Source: Begonia masoniana | Taxonomy: Eukaryota; Streptophyta; Magnoliopsida; Cucurbitales; Begoniaceae | Length of the DNA stretch: 64,000 nucleotides | Assembly: GCA_022432975.1 (NCBI GenBank) | Contig: CM039508.1 | Coordinates: 21,159,213-21,223,212 of the forward strand | Direction: 5' to 3' | Part shown: piece by piece, positions 1-10,599 of the stretch | How the letters are laid out: every line of letters begins with the position of its first letter | How positions within the stretch are numbered: position 1 is the first letter of the stretch | Made by a program: the position numbers and the translations under genes | Notes under the pieces: generated by a model | What the model was told of the DNA's origin: nothing | What the model saw: the letters and a program-made list of their open reading frames with translations, nothing else | Database searches by the model: none

Positions 1-10
1 ATACCACAAT
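1..10 (-). other. Edge of a primer-binding site (element off left edge)
   Basis: On the minus strand the LTR end at position 11 is followed by a short spacer and TGGTAT, the first six bases of the tRNA-Met-type PBS that is complete at 5741-5752. The internal region of this element therefore lies left of the window. Only the edge is visible, so the match is short. Confidence 0.5.
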
Positions 11-423
11 TGTAACGACCCCGGCCAGGAGCCGTCACGTGATCATATTCTTTCATTAATCATTTGCTTGACTTTTACTATTATTACATTCACTTACTAT
101 CTCTCAACAGAATTTCACATTTTACATATATTTTTTTTTTCTTTCTAAACTGGTAATAGAGACGCAGAACCATTAAGGAAGACGAACCCTCTCGTACCCG
201 ACTTCCAACGCCTCGTCGGCTCAACTCTCACAGAGTCGAGCGACTAGACTCGGTCATTGGCTTCTTGCCAATTTCGGGAAAAGAGGAGGTGCCCACAATT
301 CTCTTAACATAATACCACTCGGGTTTGCATGGGTTGCATGCGTTGACAACCCTCAGAAGTTTAGTCGTCCGGTCATCACGTGCATTACGCGTGACTCGCT
401 TAACATCACCTAAAAGGAGACAT

Positions 424-850
424 CTTCCGGTCGCTAAACGACAAAACACATTTTACATCTTCCGGTCGCTAAACGACAAAACACATTTTACATCTTCCGG
501 TCGCTAAACGACAAAACACATTTTACATCTTCCGGTCGCTAAACGACAAAACACATTTTACATCTTCCGGTGACGTCATCCGGAAGACTAAACCATCAGA
601 CAACTATCCTTCGGCATCTGCCGATGACGTCAACCGGAAGACTAAACCATCAAACAATTCACCTTCGGCATCTGCCGATGACGTCAGCCGGAAGACTAAA
701 CCATCAACAATTAACCTTCGGCATCTGCCGATGACGTCAACCGAAGACTAAACCATCAAACAACTATTCTTCGGCATCTGCCGATGACGTCAGCCAGAAG
801 ACTAAACCAACCAACACTAACTCTCGGCATCTGCCGATGACATCAACCGG
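424..850. repeat. Two short tandem repeat blocks in U5 of LTR1
   Basis: Four exact copies of a 35-bp unit start at 424, 459, 494 and 529 (each begins CTTCCGGTCGC). About five copies of a 53-54-bp unit follow, with the phrase TCGGCATCTGCCGATGACG at about 611, 665, 718, 771 and 824. Each 53-bp unit has a small hairpin (CGGCA...TGCCG) and, in four of five, the palindrome TGACGTCA, an ACGT-core site of the kind bound by plant bZIP factors. The vocabulary is shared with the 61-bp array at 35537-38491. Confidence 0.9.
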
Positions 851-1446
851 AAGATTGCCAAATCCGATTCCGTCCTACGTAGAGACACTAAATCATCAAG
901 ACTCTCCACTGAAGAAAACACAACTCCTCCAAACGCATATAACGGAAGACTTATGCAACAGATCATTTATAATCTATATAATCATTCCTACTCAGTGATC
1001 CACTAGACAGTTTCAAAGCTCAACGTTTGAAATAATCTCATCCTACTTAAACTACCATATCCTTTACATACTGTAACATAAGAGTCTTAACCAGGGGTCA
1101 TAAGTCGCCTCTCAGTCCCGCACTGTCACCTTGAGCATCCTCCAGCAACCAGCCTTAAGCATCCTCTTTGGAACATAACATCCTCACCTGAACCTTCTTC
1201 ACCTACACCATAAGGTTTAACTATAAGCCTAATGCTTAGTAAGGAATGCATGCTGACAGATATACATGAGTACACAATTTAAAGAGACATAAGTTCATAA
1301 ACCATTCATCATTCGTGTTCATCTTTATCTTTTACATAACATGTATTAAGGCAGGGAACGAGGGAGGAAGACAGGGGTACATAGTCATTGCCTATCGCGG
1401 CAGTCATACATAATCATTTGCCTATCGCGGCAATCATGATACATCA

Positions 1447-1590
1447 CTCGGCCTCCCCAGTGGGAGAATTCGCGAGCCATACATATCATTAACTCGGCCT
1501 CCACCAGTGGGGAGATTTCGCGAGTTGTACATATCATTAACTCGGCCTCCACCAGTGGGAGAATTCGCGAGTCATACATAACATAGTCTT
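1447..1590. repeat. 46-48-bp tandem repeat x3 in LTR1
   Basis: CTCGGCCTCC recurs at 1447, 1493 and 1541, each followed by CAGTGGG, GAGAATTCGCGAG-like sequence and a CATACATA phrase. The block lies inside predicted intron 2 of the LTR leader. A shorter repeat, TGCCTATCGCGGCA, occurs twice just before it (about 1388-1440). Confidence 0.8.
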
Positions 1591-2393
1591 TCCCCGCTCT
1601 GCACTTAATCTTGGGTTACGTTTGCTTTTCATATTCTCAACTTAATCATAACAGGGACACAGTGCATAGACATAAAGTTCATAGAGAGAGTTATTTCATG
1701 AGGACAAGTAAAACATCCTGTAACTTTACATTTACTTACACAACTTCTTCATATCGTGGAAATAACAAATCATAGTCCATAAGCTAACATCTCAGTGATT
1801 TCCTAATACCCTTGCGGTGTAGGGCCCTAGTGGCCGGAAATCTTAACACATTCACTTACCTGGATTCCTTAGCAATCCAAACTTCCTCTCTCTTAACTTC
1901 TTCACCTAAAACATGTACATTACAGTAGTTAAAACAAAGTCCTAGTAGCCCTAATCATAAACCATCATAGGATCTAATAGCTAAAGTCATTCCGATTCCT
2001 CTGTTTGACACACTGCAGTTTGAAATTCGAAACTAGGTGGACAGGTTTTACCATTGATTAAATCCGAGTTGGTTACTTAAAATGCTCAGAATCAATTCGG
2101 GATGAATTTCTACTCCCAGATTTTAAAAAGTCATAAACTACTCGGCCACTGCTAAAAAATCCGAACGCAGTGCCGAGCTGAAAACAGAGCTCTAATTACT
2201 AATGAATGACCACATTGTCCATTTCATACCTCGGGTGTGGATTTGCAGAGGAGAGCAAGCTCGAAACCAGCCGTCGGTAAAGGGAAGTTCTGGTAGCCGA
2301 GAGCAAGAACTTGGGAAAGAAGGAATCGCCGAGAGGGAATGTCGGCTACAGTGCAATAAATGAGATTTAAGGTTTCCATTTCCTATTTATACT

Positions 2394-2401
2394 TAATCCA
2401 T
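2394..2401 (-). promoter_or_regulatory. TATA box of LTR1
   Basis: The minus strand reads TATAAATA here, within AAGTATAAATAGGAAATGG. Similar TATAAATAG-AAATGG contexts occur in LTR H at about 29203-29216 and about 47557-47572. It lies about 160 bp inside the U3 edge, with the first predicted splice donor about 165 bp downstream. Inferred from position and sequence only. Confidence 0.65.
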
Positions 2402-2579
2402 CAATTCTAATTACAAAAACTGCCACCTAACACCTAGTTTTACTAATTGTAATAAATTGTCTTAAAATAAATTTAACTCACAAAGGTTAAAATAGAGGGT
2501 TGCCAATGAAATTGGTCAGAAAATCACATGGCGAAATGTCGGGTTGTGTTACATTTCTGTAGTTGGACTTTTTAACTCC

Positions 2580-3010
2580 TTTAGCTCAACAGGGCCATCG
2601 ATAAGGCTATTAGCTACGGGTAAGGCTCAGGGTACGTATCTATTACAAAACTTATTTACTCTATCAGGTGGTAATACTGGCAAATCACCAAGAATGCCTT
2701 AGGGAACTCTCGGACTCATGGGGATACTTGTAACTCATTTATTCTTCACCGAACTCCATTATGCTATAAGGAATCTCACAACATTTTCAGTAAAACGGGT
2801 AAATTTTAGTGAGGTATAATCGGTATTTGCTTATATGAGAAAGCTTGACAAGGAATAATGATCCCATTTGGGGTACGAAAATCACCCATCCAGATCTACA
2901 ACTGATTGTGGAATAATGCCTAAAATACAACATTCCTAATATCACCTTCATACCTTCTGTCAATTACAATCAGTTCTGACTATATAGTTCTTACTTTCCT
3001 AAGGAACAAA
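2580..3010 (-). pseudogene. Decayed gypsy pol fragment (protease-RT linker)
   Basis: No open frame survives, but the DNA aligns by eye with the intact-looking stretch 38820-39260 of element H: phrases for the linker between protease and reverse transcriptase at 2590-2760 (for example CTATCAGGTGGTAATACTGG against CTATCGGGTGGTAATCCGGG), and GATTGTGGAATAATGCCTAA at about 2900-2930 against GATTGTGGCATAATGTCTGA. It is an old minus-strand element into which LTR1 inserted. Its boundary with element A at about 3010-3060 is not resolved. Confidence 0.7.
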
Positions 3011-3059
3011 CTCACTTTAACAATCAATTATAAGTAGGCCTTCCCTGATGGTACATTAC

Positions 3060-4096
3060 TGAACTTATCACCCTCGCTGGTAGTGTCAGAACTGGAGCTG
3101 TAGTCAATCTCTGTTTCAGCTCCATAAAACTTCTCTCGCACGCAGGCGACCATACAAATTTTTCGTTCTTTCTTGTCAATCGAGATAGGGGGACGGCTAT
3201 CTTTGAAAACCCTTCGATGAATTTCCTGTAGTATCCAGCTAATCCAAGAAATCCTCGTACCTCTCGTATATTCCTAGGCTGTGGCCATTGTTTGACAACC
3301 TCTATCTTAGTTGGATCCACCGAGATCCCCTCCTGAGATATGATATGACCAAGAAAACTTACTTGATCAAGCCAGAATTCACACTTAGAAAATTTCGGAT
3401 ACAATTGATGCTGGCATAGAGTCTTAAGAACAATCCGTAAATGCTCCTCATGCTCCTCCTTTGTCTGGAGTAAACCAGGATGTCATCTATAAAAACAACG
3501 ACAAACCTGTCCAAATACTCTTTGAAGACGCGATTCATCATATCCATAAATGCTGCAGGAGCATTGGTAAGTCCAAAGGACATCACAAGAAATTCGTAAT
3601 GCCCATACCTCGTTCGAAACGCTGTCTTTTCAATATCTTCTTTTCGGACCTTCAACTGATAGTAACCCGAGCGTAGGTCGATTCTTGAAAACACTCGGGC
3701 ACCCTGCAATTGGTCAAATAGATCATCAATTCGGGGCAGTGGATACTTATTCTTCACAGTCAATTTATTCAACTCTCGATAATCACGCACATCCTGAGAG
3801 TTCCATCCTTTTTCTTCACGAATAGGACCGGTGCGCCCCCAAGGAGAAAAGCTGGGTCGTATAAACCCCTTGTCTAGCAACTCCTCCAACTGAGACTTCA
3901 GTTCTTTTAATTCTGCAGGTGCCAACCTATACGCATTCTTGGATACAGGCGCTGAACTCGGATAGACATCAATTACAAACTCGATCTCCCGATTAGGCGG
4001 TAGCCCAGGAAGATCGTCGAGAAAAATCTCTGAGAATTCCTTTACAACTGGAAGGTCATCCGGTTTCAGCTTATCAAGCAACCGAGTATCAATCAC
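3060..4096 (-). pseudogene. Element A reverse transcriptase (truncated before RNase H)
   Basis: Ty3/gypsy reverse transcriptase, which would copy the element RNA into DNA in the cytoplasmic particle. Two overlapping minus-strand frames cover it. The longer one (3359-4096) has the N-terminal linker ([19 protein letters not shown]), [31 protein letters not shown] and the catalytic VVFIDDIL with both aspartates. A frameshift near 3465 moves the thumb and connection region into the next frame (3065-3404), which has [17 protein letters not shown] and [14 protein letters not shown] and ends in TAPVLTLP at the start of RNase H. The block just before YRELNKL (about 3790-3850) is garbled by compensating small indels. 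Homology stops at about 3060, so RNase H, integrase and the 3' LTR are missing. Confidence 0.88.
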
Positions 4097-4101
4097 TGTG
4101 G

Positions 4102-4560
4102 CTACGAAAATAGAACATCCGTCTTTAATCGTTCTCTGGCTAACATTGAATAAGTAACAGGCGGTCCACTTAGCTTGTTTCTCGCCTGAAATGTGAATTC
4201 AACTTTGTTCGGGGGGCGAAAAGTCACCATCCCGGACCCGCAATCAATAGTGGCGCAATGGCGTGCAAGCCAATCCATCCCCAATATAAGATCATACACC
4301 TCTATCCCCATAACTATCAACCGGGCATAGAGAGTGTTGTTTCCCACAGAGACTACGTTGCCCTGGAAAACCTGATCAGACTGCATATTTGCTCCCGAAG
4401 GCAGCATTACTCTATACTCACACTCAGCCAACTCAGATGCTAGTCCCAATCTACCCATGCAAGCATTTGAAATAAAGGAATGTGTAGCTCCTGTATCTAT
4501 CAAGGAAAATACCGGTACACCCATGATTAGAATAGTACCTGCTATGAACAGATGGCTGTG
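4102..4560 (-). pseudogene. Element A retropepsin-like protease
   Basis: Aspartic protease domain that would process the Gag-Pol polyprotein. The minus-strand frame 4102-4797 contains the active-site phrase FSLIDTGATHSFIS with the catalytic D-T-G intact, then a beta-rich stretch ending in DLILGMDWLARHCATIDCG, the usual C-terminal signature of gypsy proteases. It lies between the zinc knuckle and the RT linker, the normal order. Frameshifts near 4540 (from gag) and near 4110 (into RT) break what should be one continuous frame. The N-terminal part of the 231-residue open frame, before about 4560, is out-of-frame gag rather than real protein. Confidence 0.85.
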
Positions 4561-5592
4561 CCTCCTCATCAACATCTCCGGGCTCGATAAATGCGAAGAT
4601 TCTCGGCATAACTGTTCTCTGATCGGTGGCCGCTCTAGGACAGTTCTGAGCAAAATGACCGATCTCTCCACATCTAATACAACTGTTCGTGCCCAACCGA
4701 CAAGCGCCATAGTGCTCCTTCTGGCACTTCGGACAAATAGGTTTCTGTGTAGCCCCTTGAACTTGTTTCCCCTTGCCTTTATCGTTTCCTCCTTCATGAG
4801 GCCTTTTGACGCCTCGTTGTTGTTGTCCTTTGGGTTGCCAACCCCTAGTTCGTATCTGTGGCTGGATCTCCCGAAAGAAGCCCTTGGAAGGCTCTCTCGG
4901 CTTAATACAGGTCAATTCAGCAGCTTCGAACTCCAGGGCTCTCGCTGCAATCTCCTCATAGGGCACATCCAGAATACCAGACACTATAATGTTTTTCCGT
5001 ACCTCCTTATTCAGTCCATCCATGAATTGTTGTACTTTATCCTCATTATCACTGACTAGGCGCGGAGCAAATTTAGATAAAGCTTCAAACCTTCTGATAT
5101 ACTCTGCCACCGTACTAGTCTGTTTCAGTTGTGTGAACTCAGCCCTCTTTGCCGCCCTCACCGTACGGCTAAAATATTTGTCAAAGAACACGGTTCTAAA
5201 CCGTTCCATCTCATCAGAGTCACGTCCGTCGTAGCCTTAATAGAATCCCACCAAGATCGGGCATCCAATGCCAGGTGGAATGTGACGCACTCAACTTTCT
5301 CGGCATTGTCCACTTTGGCATACGCCAACATATCCTCCATTTTTCGAATCCATTCCTCAGCAATAGAAGGATCCGTAGATTGCCCGTCAAATGTCGGAGG
5401 CCTTAACTTTTGAAATCTCTCCATGCTTGGACCATTGGGAACGACTATATCCTGGGCTCTCCGATTCTCTCGAACCTCTCGAACCAAGTCCGTAATTTGT
5501 TGGGCTTGTCGATCCATATGTTGGGATTGACGATCGAGTAGGTCCGTTAGCCTATCCATAGCATCGTCTCGGGCGTCTCTACCTCGAACCAT
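4540..5592 (-). pseudogene. Element A gag (nucleocapsid polyprotein, frameshifted)
   Basis: Gag forms the virus-like particle and binds element RNA. The ATG at 5592 follows the predicted leader acceptor at 5606 by 13 bases. Frame 5158-5592 has a Q/L-rich, coiled-coil-like N-terminus (residues about 10-45) and the retrotransposon gag core (FQKLRPPTFDGQSTDPSIAE, ARSWWDS). A frameshift near 5205-5215 moves to frame 4451-5209, with FFDKYFSRTVRAAKRAEFTQL, SKFAPRLV, a basic linker rich in G/K/Q, and one complete CCHC zinc knuckle (CIRCGEIGHFAQNC, residues 177-190), preceded by a CPKC...HYGAC half-knuckle. The second shift, near 4540, leads into the protease. Single-protein organisation as in Tekay-type chromoviruses. 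Non-functional as it stands. Confidence 0.9.
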
Positions 5593-5605
5593 TTTTCTAA
5601 AACTC

Positions 5606-5669
5606 CTATAAAAATTAAAACAAGAAATCCTAAGAAATCAAACTAAATAAAACAATTAAACGTACTTAC
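5606..5669 (-). other. Predicted 64-nt leader intron before gag (element A)
   Basis: The minus strand reads CAACT|GTAAGT at 5670/5669 and TTTTTATAG|GAG at 5606/5605, with a T-rich tract before the acceptor and the gag ATG 13 nt later. Matching intervals occur at the same place in elements C, D, H and K. Splicing is inferred; 64 nt is close to the lower limit for plant introns. Confidence 0.5.
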
Positions 5670-5740
5670 AGTTGATGAAGGATGTCCGCGTAGTGGCTGA
5701 GCAGTCGTGCAGTCTACAGAACCGTTTTTAAAACCCGGGG

Positions 5741-5752
5741 GCTCTGATACCA
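5741..5752 (-). other. Primer-binding site, initiator tRNA-Met type (element A)
   Basis: The minus strand reads TGGTATCAGAGC, the classic complement of the 3' end of plant initiator tRNA-Met, four bases after the LTR end. It fixes the orientation of LTR A and the start of reverse transcription. Confidence 0.92.
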
Positions 5753-5756
5753 TAAT

Positions 5757-8220
5757 TGTAACACCCCTAATTCTGTACCCATATTTTACCCGTATAAATT
5801 TTTCATTTTCATTTTTGTACTTATTTCTTTCCTCTACTTTAATTAAAACCTTACTCGGTAATTAAACTGTAGTTGAAATCAAAACTGAAATCAGAATTTA
5901 AAACTGAACCTCAAAGCATTTAAAACAAACCTTTAATAAATAATTAAAACTTAAAAACATTTAAAAGAAACTTTAAAACAATTTAAGAAAGTGGGAGGGC
6001 AGAATCGGAACTCTGCCCTCAAAATAGAGGCGGCGACCGATCTCTGCTCTGCAGCAGAGATCGATCGCTGCCATGCATTATAGCAGGGGCGATCGATCTC
6101 TGCTGCAGAGCAGAGATCGATCGCTGCTAGCTATGGCAGCAATCCGATCGATGCTAGCTATAGCAGCGATCGATCTCTGCTCTGCAGCAGAGATCGATCG
6201 CTGCAAGCATGCAGCGATTCCTTCTCTTTCAGCGCCTGCGTTCGGGCGCAGCCTTTCCTGCGCCCGGGCGCCAACTTCTCTGGAAAACCAGAGAAGTCTG
6301 CGTACGAGCGGCCCTCGACCCGCGCTCGGACGCCAAACTCTCTGGATTCTTTCTTCTCTTCTCACGCCCTGCACACGACTCACACAACACATCTTCCTTT
6401 TTTTCTTTCCTTCATCATTCATCAATTACATATTTCACAAAAACACACTTCCATACCACAACACTATCTCGCACATACGCTTCACACACTATCCACCACC
6501 AATTCGCTAACTTAAACGCAATTAAAACATAACTAATTTCGTAAAAACGAACCGCGTGGTTCCGTTTAAAAGTTTAACATATCCCCTGTTTTCACAATCA
6601 GTAAAACTTTACAAAATACATTCAATTTCTCAAAACACTTTCTATTAACCATCTAGATTTCCAACGACCTATAATATTCTAACATTTTCTATGCAAATCA
6701 ACCCAAAGTACCTATGTGAGTCCCCACGGGTCAAAATCACGCCCCGACTGCCAGCGCACTCCCACGGGCCTCCTTCTTCAACATGCTCATTCTTCAGGCG
6801 GAGGGACGCCTTCCTCACCTGTCTCAATGTCTCCTACACCATAAAGACACCTATGAGATAAAAATCTCAGTAAGCCCTACGTAAATGCTAATGCATGATC
6901 ATGTATGCTATGAAAACCGTCCATATCATTTCATTTCAGTACGTGTCAGTCTAGGTTAACGGGCCCTAAGTGCATTCAGATGGATAGGGCACGTCAAGCG
7001 GGTAGACAGCCCACACCATCTGAAGGGAGGAAGACCCGCTCACCACGGAACGCCGGGTCTGAACCTCACCCGAATAACCTCCATGCGTTGTTTATCATGA
7101 TACTTTACTTGTCACATGCATGCAATTCTTTCTCTTGAAATCGATGCGTAAATTCATTTTTCATGGCATTTTGAAGACTGTGATGCATGAACAGTTCAAA
7201 GTAAATGTAAGGTAAACAATCAACATATATACCATCAAGACAACAAATGAACAACATATAAAAACAACTAACCCTAACTACCCAAACCCAAAGCAATTTA
7301 AACAAATCAATCCTCAAAGTTCCTCGAGACGACTTGACATATGGTGTAGGCCGATTGGCCAAAGTAAGTCACGAGAACTTACCTCACGTCCGTTGTTTAC
7401 CGAGCTTCGTCCAAATCGTTTGTTCACCTATAACATTTCACAACATACATATTAAATCGAGTCTAAAACCGTCAAACTCCGAAATTGCTAACTCCTAACT
7501 AAAGAAAACTCTCCTAAACTCTATTTTGGTTCGTGAGGCATTTCGTCGAGCAATTCGCGCTCGAGAATCATAAAACTCCATTAATGGAGTTTTTACATTT
7601 CTCCAACCACCAAAATTTCAACAACTTCCATTTAATTCCAACAACTTCAACCATAATCATAAATACGCCTCCTTTGAGCCATAAATACGGTAACCCCTAA
7701 GTTTTTAAGCTTTATTTCGCGTTTTTTAACGAAAACCCTAACGAATCCTAATTGTTTTAAACCCTAGAAATCGCTATTTAACGTTCCGAAAGCTTAGAAC
7801 CTTACCTAGAGAGCGAAGATGGAGTAGAAACTTGAAGGCTCGAATCACCGGAGGAAGGAGATCGTCGCCGGAACGAAGAGTCGCCGGAGGAGGAAGAAAA
7901 GTCGCGCGCGAGAGGGAGAGGGAATGGAAAGTTACGTTGGAGTGTTGGAGAGGAAATGAAAAGTTTGTAATATTTAATAAAACTTGGCTTTGGCTATTAC
8001 CAAATTGCCCTTCACTTTGATTTCTATTTGTTCCTCCACTCGTCTCGTCATTTAACTAACGTTCCGATTTTCCAAAATTCTCATATTTCACCCAAAATTC
8101 CAATTTATTATTACGGCTTCGTTAAAACTTTCCGTTCGTAAAACGGACTAAATCTGACGTATTCTCAAAATGGCCGTATATATTGAAATAAAAATAATTC
8201 CCGTAAAGCCGGGCGTTACA
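5757..8220 (-). mobile_element. LTR A: 5' LTR of element A, inserted in gag of element C
   Basis: 2464 bp from TGTAACACCCC to GGGCGTTACA, next to the PBS of element A. Its high end cuts the element C gag frame at 8221; GTTGC at 8221-8225 should be one copy of the target duplication, and the partner copy is not visible because the left half of element A is lost. Minus-strand splice signals are: donor TCTAG|GTAAGG at 7806/7805; acceptor TTATAG|GTGAAC at 7438/7437; a 55-nt micro-exon (7437-7383); donor TGAG|GTAAGT at 7383/7382; acceptor GGTGTAG|GAGACA at 6834/6833. Shares a CCCCGACTGCCAGCGCACTC block and a stem-loop with LTR B. Open frames at 6073-6532 and 7832-8020 are chance frames in the LTR. 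Confidence 0.88.
6025..6292. repeat. Palindrome cluster in U5 of LTR A
   Basis: GATCGATC-TCTGC/GCAGAGATCGATCGC palindromes recur at about 6035-6075, 6088-6125 and 6166-6205, with GCTAGCTATGGCAGC and GCTAGCTATAGCAGC between them. At 6271-6292 is a perfect 9-bp stem, CTTCTCTGG/CCAGAGAAG, with an AAAA loop; LTR B has CTCTGG-AAAA-CCAGAG at about 11213. All would lie in the transcript 270-540 nt before the PBS. Confidence 0.85.
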
Positions 8221-8971
8221 GTTGCCAACCTCTGTCCTGGCACGGTGGTGGTTGAGTCTCCTTGATAAACTTCCTTGGCGGTTCACGTTTTCCTTGCACT
8301 GTTAACTCAACATCTTCCAATTCCAAAGCCTTAGCTGCCACTTCGGAATAGGGTATGTTATGGATCCCCGTAGTCTTCACTCCTTGGAAGAGGCTCGGCT
8401 TTAGTCCATGGACAAACTGGTGAATCTTGTCTTCCTCATCATCCACCAGACGGGGTGCAAACCTGGACAAGGCCACAAACTTATAGATGTAGTCAGCCAC
8501 AAAATCGGTTTGGCGCAGCTGCATAAACTCCATCTTTTTGCTGGCCCGAACCGCTCGGCTAAAATACTTGTCATAAAAGGTCGTCTTGAACCACGCCCAA
8601 GTCATAGTTTCCGCATTCGTAGTGCTCTGACTTGAGTCCCACCAATGCCTTGCACCCAATGCAAGATGAAAAATAGCAAAAGTGACCTTGTCCCCTTCAT
8701 CGACCTTGGCATACTTGAACATGTCCTCAATTGTCCAAATCCACTCCTCAGCATAAATAGGATCCGAAACTTGACCATTGAATATAGGAGGTCGAAGGCG
8801 GTGAAAATGCTCGCTTCCATTGTCGTGAGTCACATTTGAGCTAGAACTCCTTTGCTCGTCCCTAGCAGCCACCCACTGCTCAATTTTGCGGGACTGGCGA
8901 ATAACCAACTCGGTTAGCTGAGCGATGGTGTTACTATCCTCATTGCTCTCTCTTTGTTGATCTCTTACCAT
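8221..8971 (-). pseudogene. Element C gag, intact for 250 codons then cut by LTR A
   Basis: Gag protein of a minus-strand Tekay-like element. I place the start at the ATG at 8971, ten bases past the predicted leader acceptor, because the product (MVRDQQRESNEDSNTIAQ) matches the start of element H gag at 45243; the open frame continues upstream only by chance. No stop or frameshift occurs over 250 codons: an N-terminal Q-rich helix, HFHRLRPPIFNGQVSDPIYA, ARHWWDS, FYDKYFSRAVRASKKMEF, LSRFAPRLVDDEEDKIHQF and the KFIKETQPPP linker. LTR A then ends it: the LTR's terminal TGTAA supplies the stop codon. Zinc knuckle and pol are missing from the window. The cleanest gag here, so element C was young when disrupted. 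Confidence 0.9.
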
Positions 8972-8981
8972 TTTGAGATTC

Positions 8982-9043
8982 CTAAACAAGTAATCATAAA
9001 CACATCTTAACGTAATGACATTACTAAAATCATAGACACTTAC
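8982..9043 (-). other. Predicted 62-nt leader intron before gag (element C)
   Basis: The minus strand reads CAACAACT|GTAAGTG at 9044/9043 and CTTGTTTAG|GAATCTC at 8982/8981, ten bases before the gag ATG. The exonic phrase GAATCT after the acceptor is shared with element D at 14296, on the opposite strand and in a diverged family. Confidence 0.55.
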
Positions 9044-9117
9044 AGTTGTTGAAGTGTGCTCATGTGACAATCTGTGCTGGAAGGCAGTCTGCAGAATCGA
9101 TTTTAGAACCCGATTTT

Positions 9118-9129
9118 GCTTTGATACCA
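9118..9129 (-). other. Primer-binding site (element C)
   Basis: The minus strand reads TGGTATCAAAGC, one base from the initiator tRNA-Met consensus, four bases after the LTR C end. Confidence 0.88.
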
Positions 9130-9690
9130 TAATTGTAAGGACCCCATTAGGGTCGAGACTGATTCATAACTTTATTAGATTATTTACACTAAGCTTACTC
9201 TCTATATATTTTTTTTTTTACATTACTCAAAGACAATGCCACATCTGATAAAAACTAAACCCTTCAAAAACTCGGCTCCCACATAAGACTATCGACACAG
9301 TTAGTCACAGAGTCGATCGACATGACTCAGACATCGGTTCCATAACGTGTTCGGGCAGAAGGTATGTGCCCTCAGACTATTCGACTTCATCGATCGCGGG
9401 CTGCATGGATTTGCAGTCATCTACCGATAGGAACACATTCCCTGAATGTCACGTGCACTCTGCTTGACTCAATAGACTTCGCCCAGTAGAAGACATCATC
9501 CGATGGACACGAGCGTTTCAAGTTACTCATGGACATCGCCCGGTAGAAGACCTCTACCGATTACTAAACGACAAAGCATAATTACCCACATCATCCGATC
9601 ATAAAACGACAAGACTTAATACTCACTCATCCGATAGCGAAAACATCTACATCTACCGATTAACATGTGAGTCACACGTGACATAATAAT

Positions 9691-10110
9691 CATCATCCGA
9701 TAGAAGACCTCTACCGGTGAGTAAAGAATTTCTAGCATCTGCCGATTGTAATAATCAGCATCTGCCGATTGTAATAATCAGCATCTACTGATTGACATGT
9801 GCATCACACGTGACATATACTCATCATCCGATAGAAGACCTCTACCGGTGAGTAAGGAATTTCTAGCATCTGCCGATTGTAATAATCAGCATCTACTTAT
9901 TGACATGTGCATCACACGTGACATATACTCATCATCCGATAGAAGACCTCTACCGGTGAGTAAGGAATACTAGCATCTGCCGATAGTATATTTAGCATCT
10001 ACCGATTTACATGTGCATCGCACGTGACGTATAAGCATCATCTGATAAAAGGCCTCTACCGGTGAATAAAAAATTCCTAGCATCTGCCGATAGTAATATT
10101 CAGCACCTAC
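9691..10110. repeat. About 107-bp tandem repeat x4 in LTR C, with a G-box per unit
   Basis: The phrase CATCATCCGATAGAAGACCTC recurs at 9691, 9822, 9930 and (mutated) 10036. The first spacing is longer because a 23-bp segment AGCATCTGCCGATTGTAATA is duplicated. Units carry CATGTG-CATCACACGTGAC, containing the G-box CACGTG recognised by plant bZIP/bHLH factors. Related single units precede the block from about 9490. Confidence 0.8.
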
Positions 10111-10599
10111 CGATGACAACATCTACGAAACGAGACATCCTGACTTTCACAGACTTCAACTTGACTAAAATAAGATTGCACAGGTATAAATCATAGACTC
10201 ATCCAGAATACGTGTAGCGAAAGACTTAAATAATACATAAATCATTTTATCTCCTCATGATCATTCTTAAACTTAGAAATCCAGTCAGACAAATCCCAAA
10301 ATCTATCGTGTTAAGAAAATCTCTTCCTACTTAATTTCAGTATGTATAATTCTTACTATTATCATAGAGCAGAAACCACGGGTCATTCTCGCCTTTCCAG
10401 CCACAATCTGTCACCCTGAGCACCATCCAGCAAACCAGTCCTAGACATCTTCATTGAGTTTGAAATCCTCACCTGATAACTCGTCACCTACATCATAAGC
10501 TTTAAACTATAAGCCTAATGCTTAGTAAAGAGTACAATGCCGACATGTATGCATGAATGCACAGTTGAAAAGAACACATTTACATAATCATTTCTCATT

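Larger units (their letters stand above)
11..2553 (-). mobile_element. LTR1: long 5' LTR of a minus-strand Ty3/gypsy chromovirus
   Basis: The LTR runs from TGTAACGACC to GTGTTACA (2543 bp) with TG...CA ends and a PBS edge outside its low end, so it is a 5' LTR read right to left. It interrupts decayed pol sequence at 2554. A TATA box is at 2394-2401. Predicted leader splice signals on the minus strand are: donor CCCGAG|GTATGA at 2230/2229; acceptor TTTTAG|GTGAAG at 1906/1905; a 46-nt micro-exon (1905-1860); donor CCAG|GTAAGT at 1860/1859; and acceptor GGTGTAG|GTGAAG at 1203/1202, preceded by TACTAAGCATTAGGCTTA. No gene is seen inside; short open frames here are chance. Closely related to LTR C. 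Confidence 0.85.

Noticed and set aside
4457..5413. Plus-strand frames of 60-200 codons over gag and protease
   Set aside because: Antisense shadows of element A gag and protease, which have recognisable motifs on the minus strand.
6025..6210. Palindromes as a DNA transposon (MITE) or replication origin
   Set aside because: Several nested palindromes rather than one pair of terminal repeats, no target duplication, and fixed position within LTR A.
6073..6532. Protein-coding frames at 6073-6510, 6078-6425 and 6209-6532
   Set aside because: Overlapping frames on both strands through the palindrome cluster of LTR A; no domain; a by-product of GC-rich repeats.
7832..8020. 62-codon Arg/Gly-rich frame
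   Set aside because: Lies in the R region of LTR A on the strand opposite to the element; composition follows the purine-rich leader.
8982..9043. Leader interval as a group II or tRNA-like structure instead of an intron
   Set aside because: No conserved fold or tRNA boxes; only ends and length are shared among elements, which fits a spliceosomal intron better.
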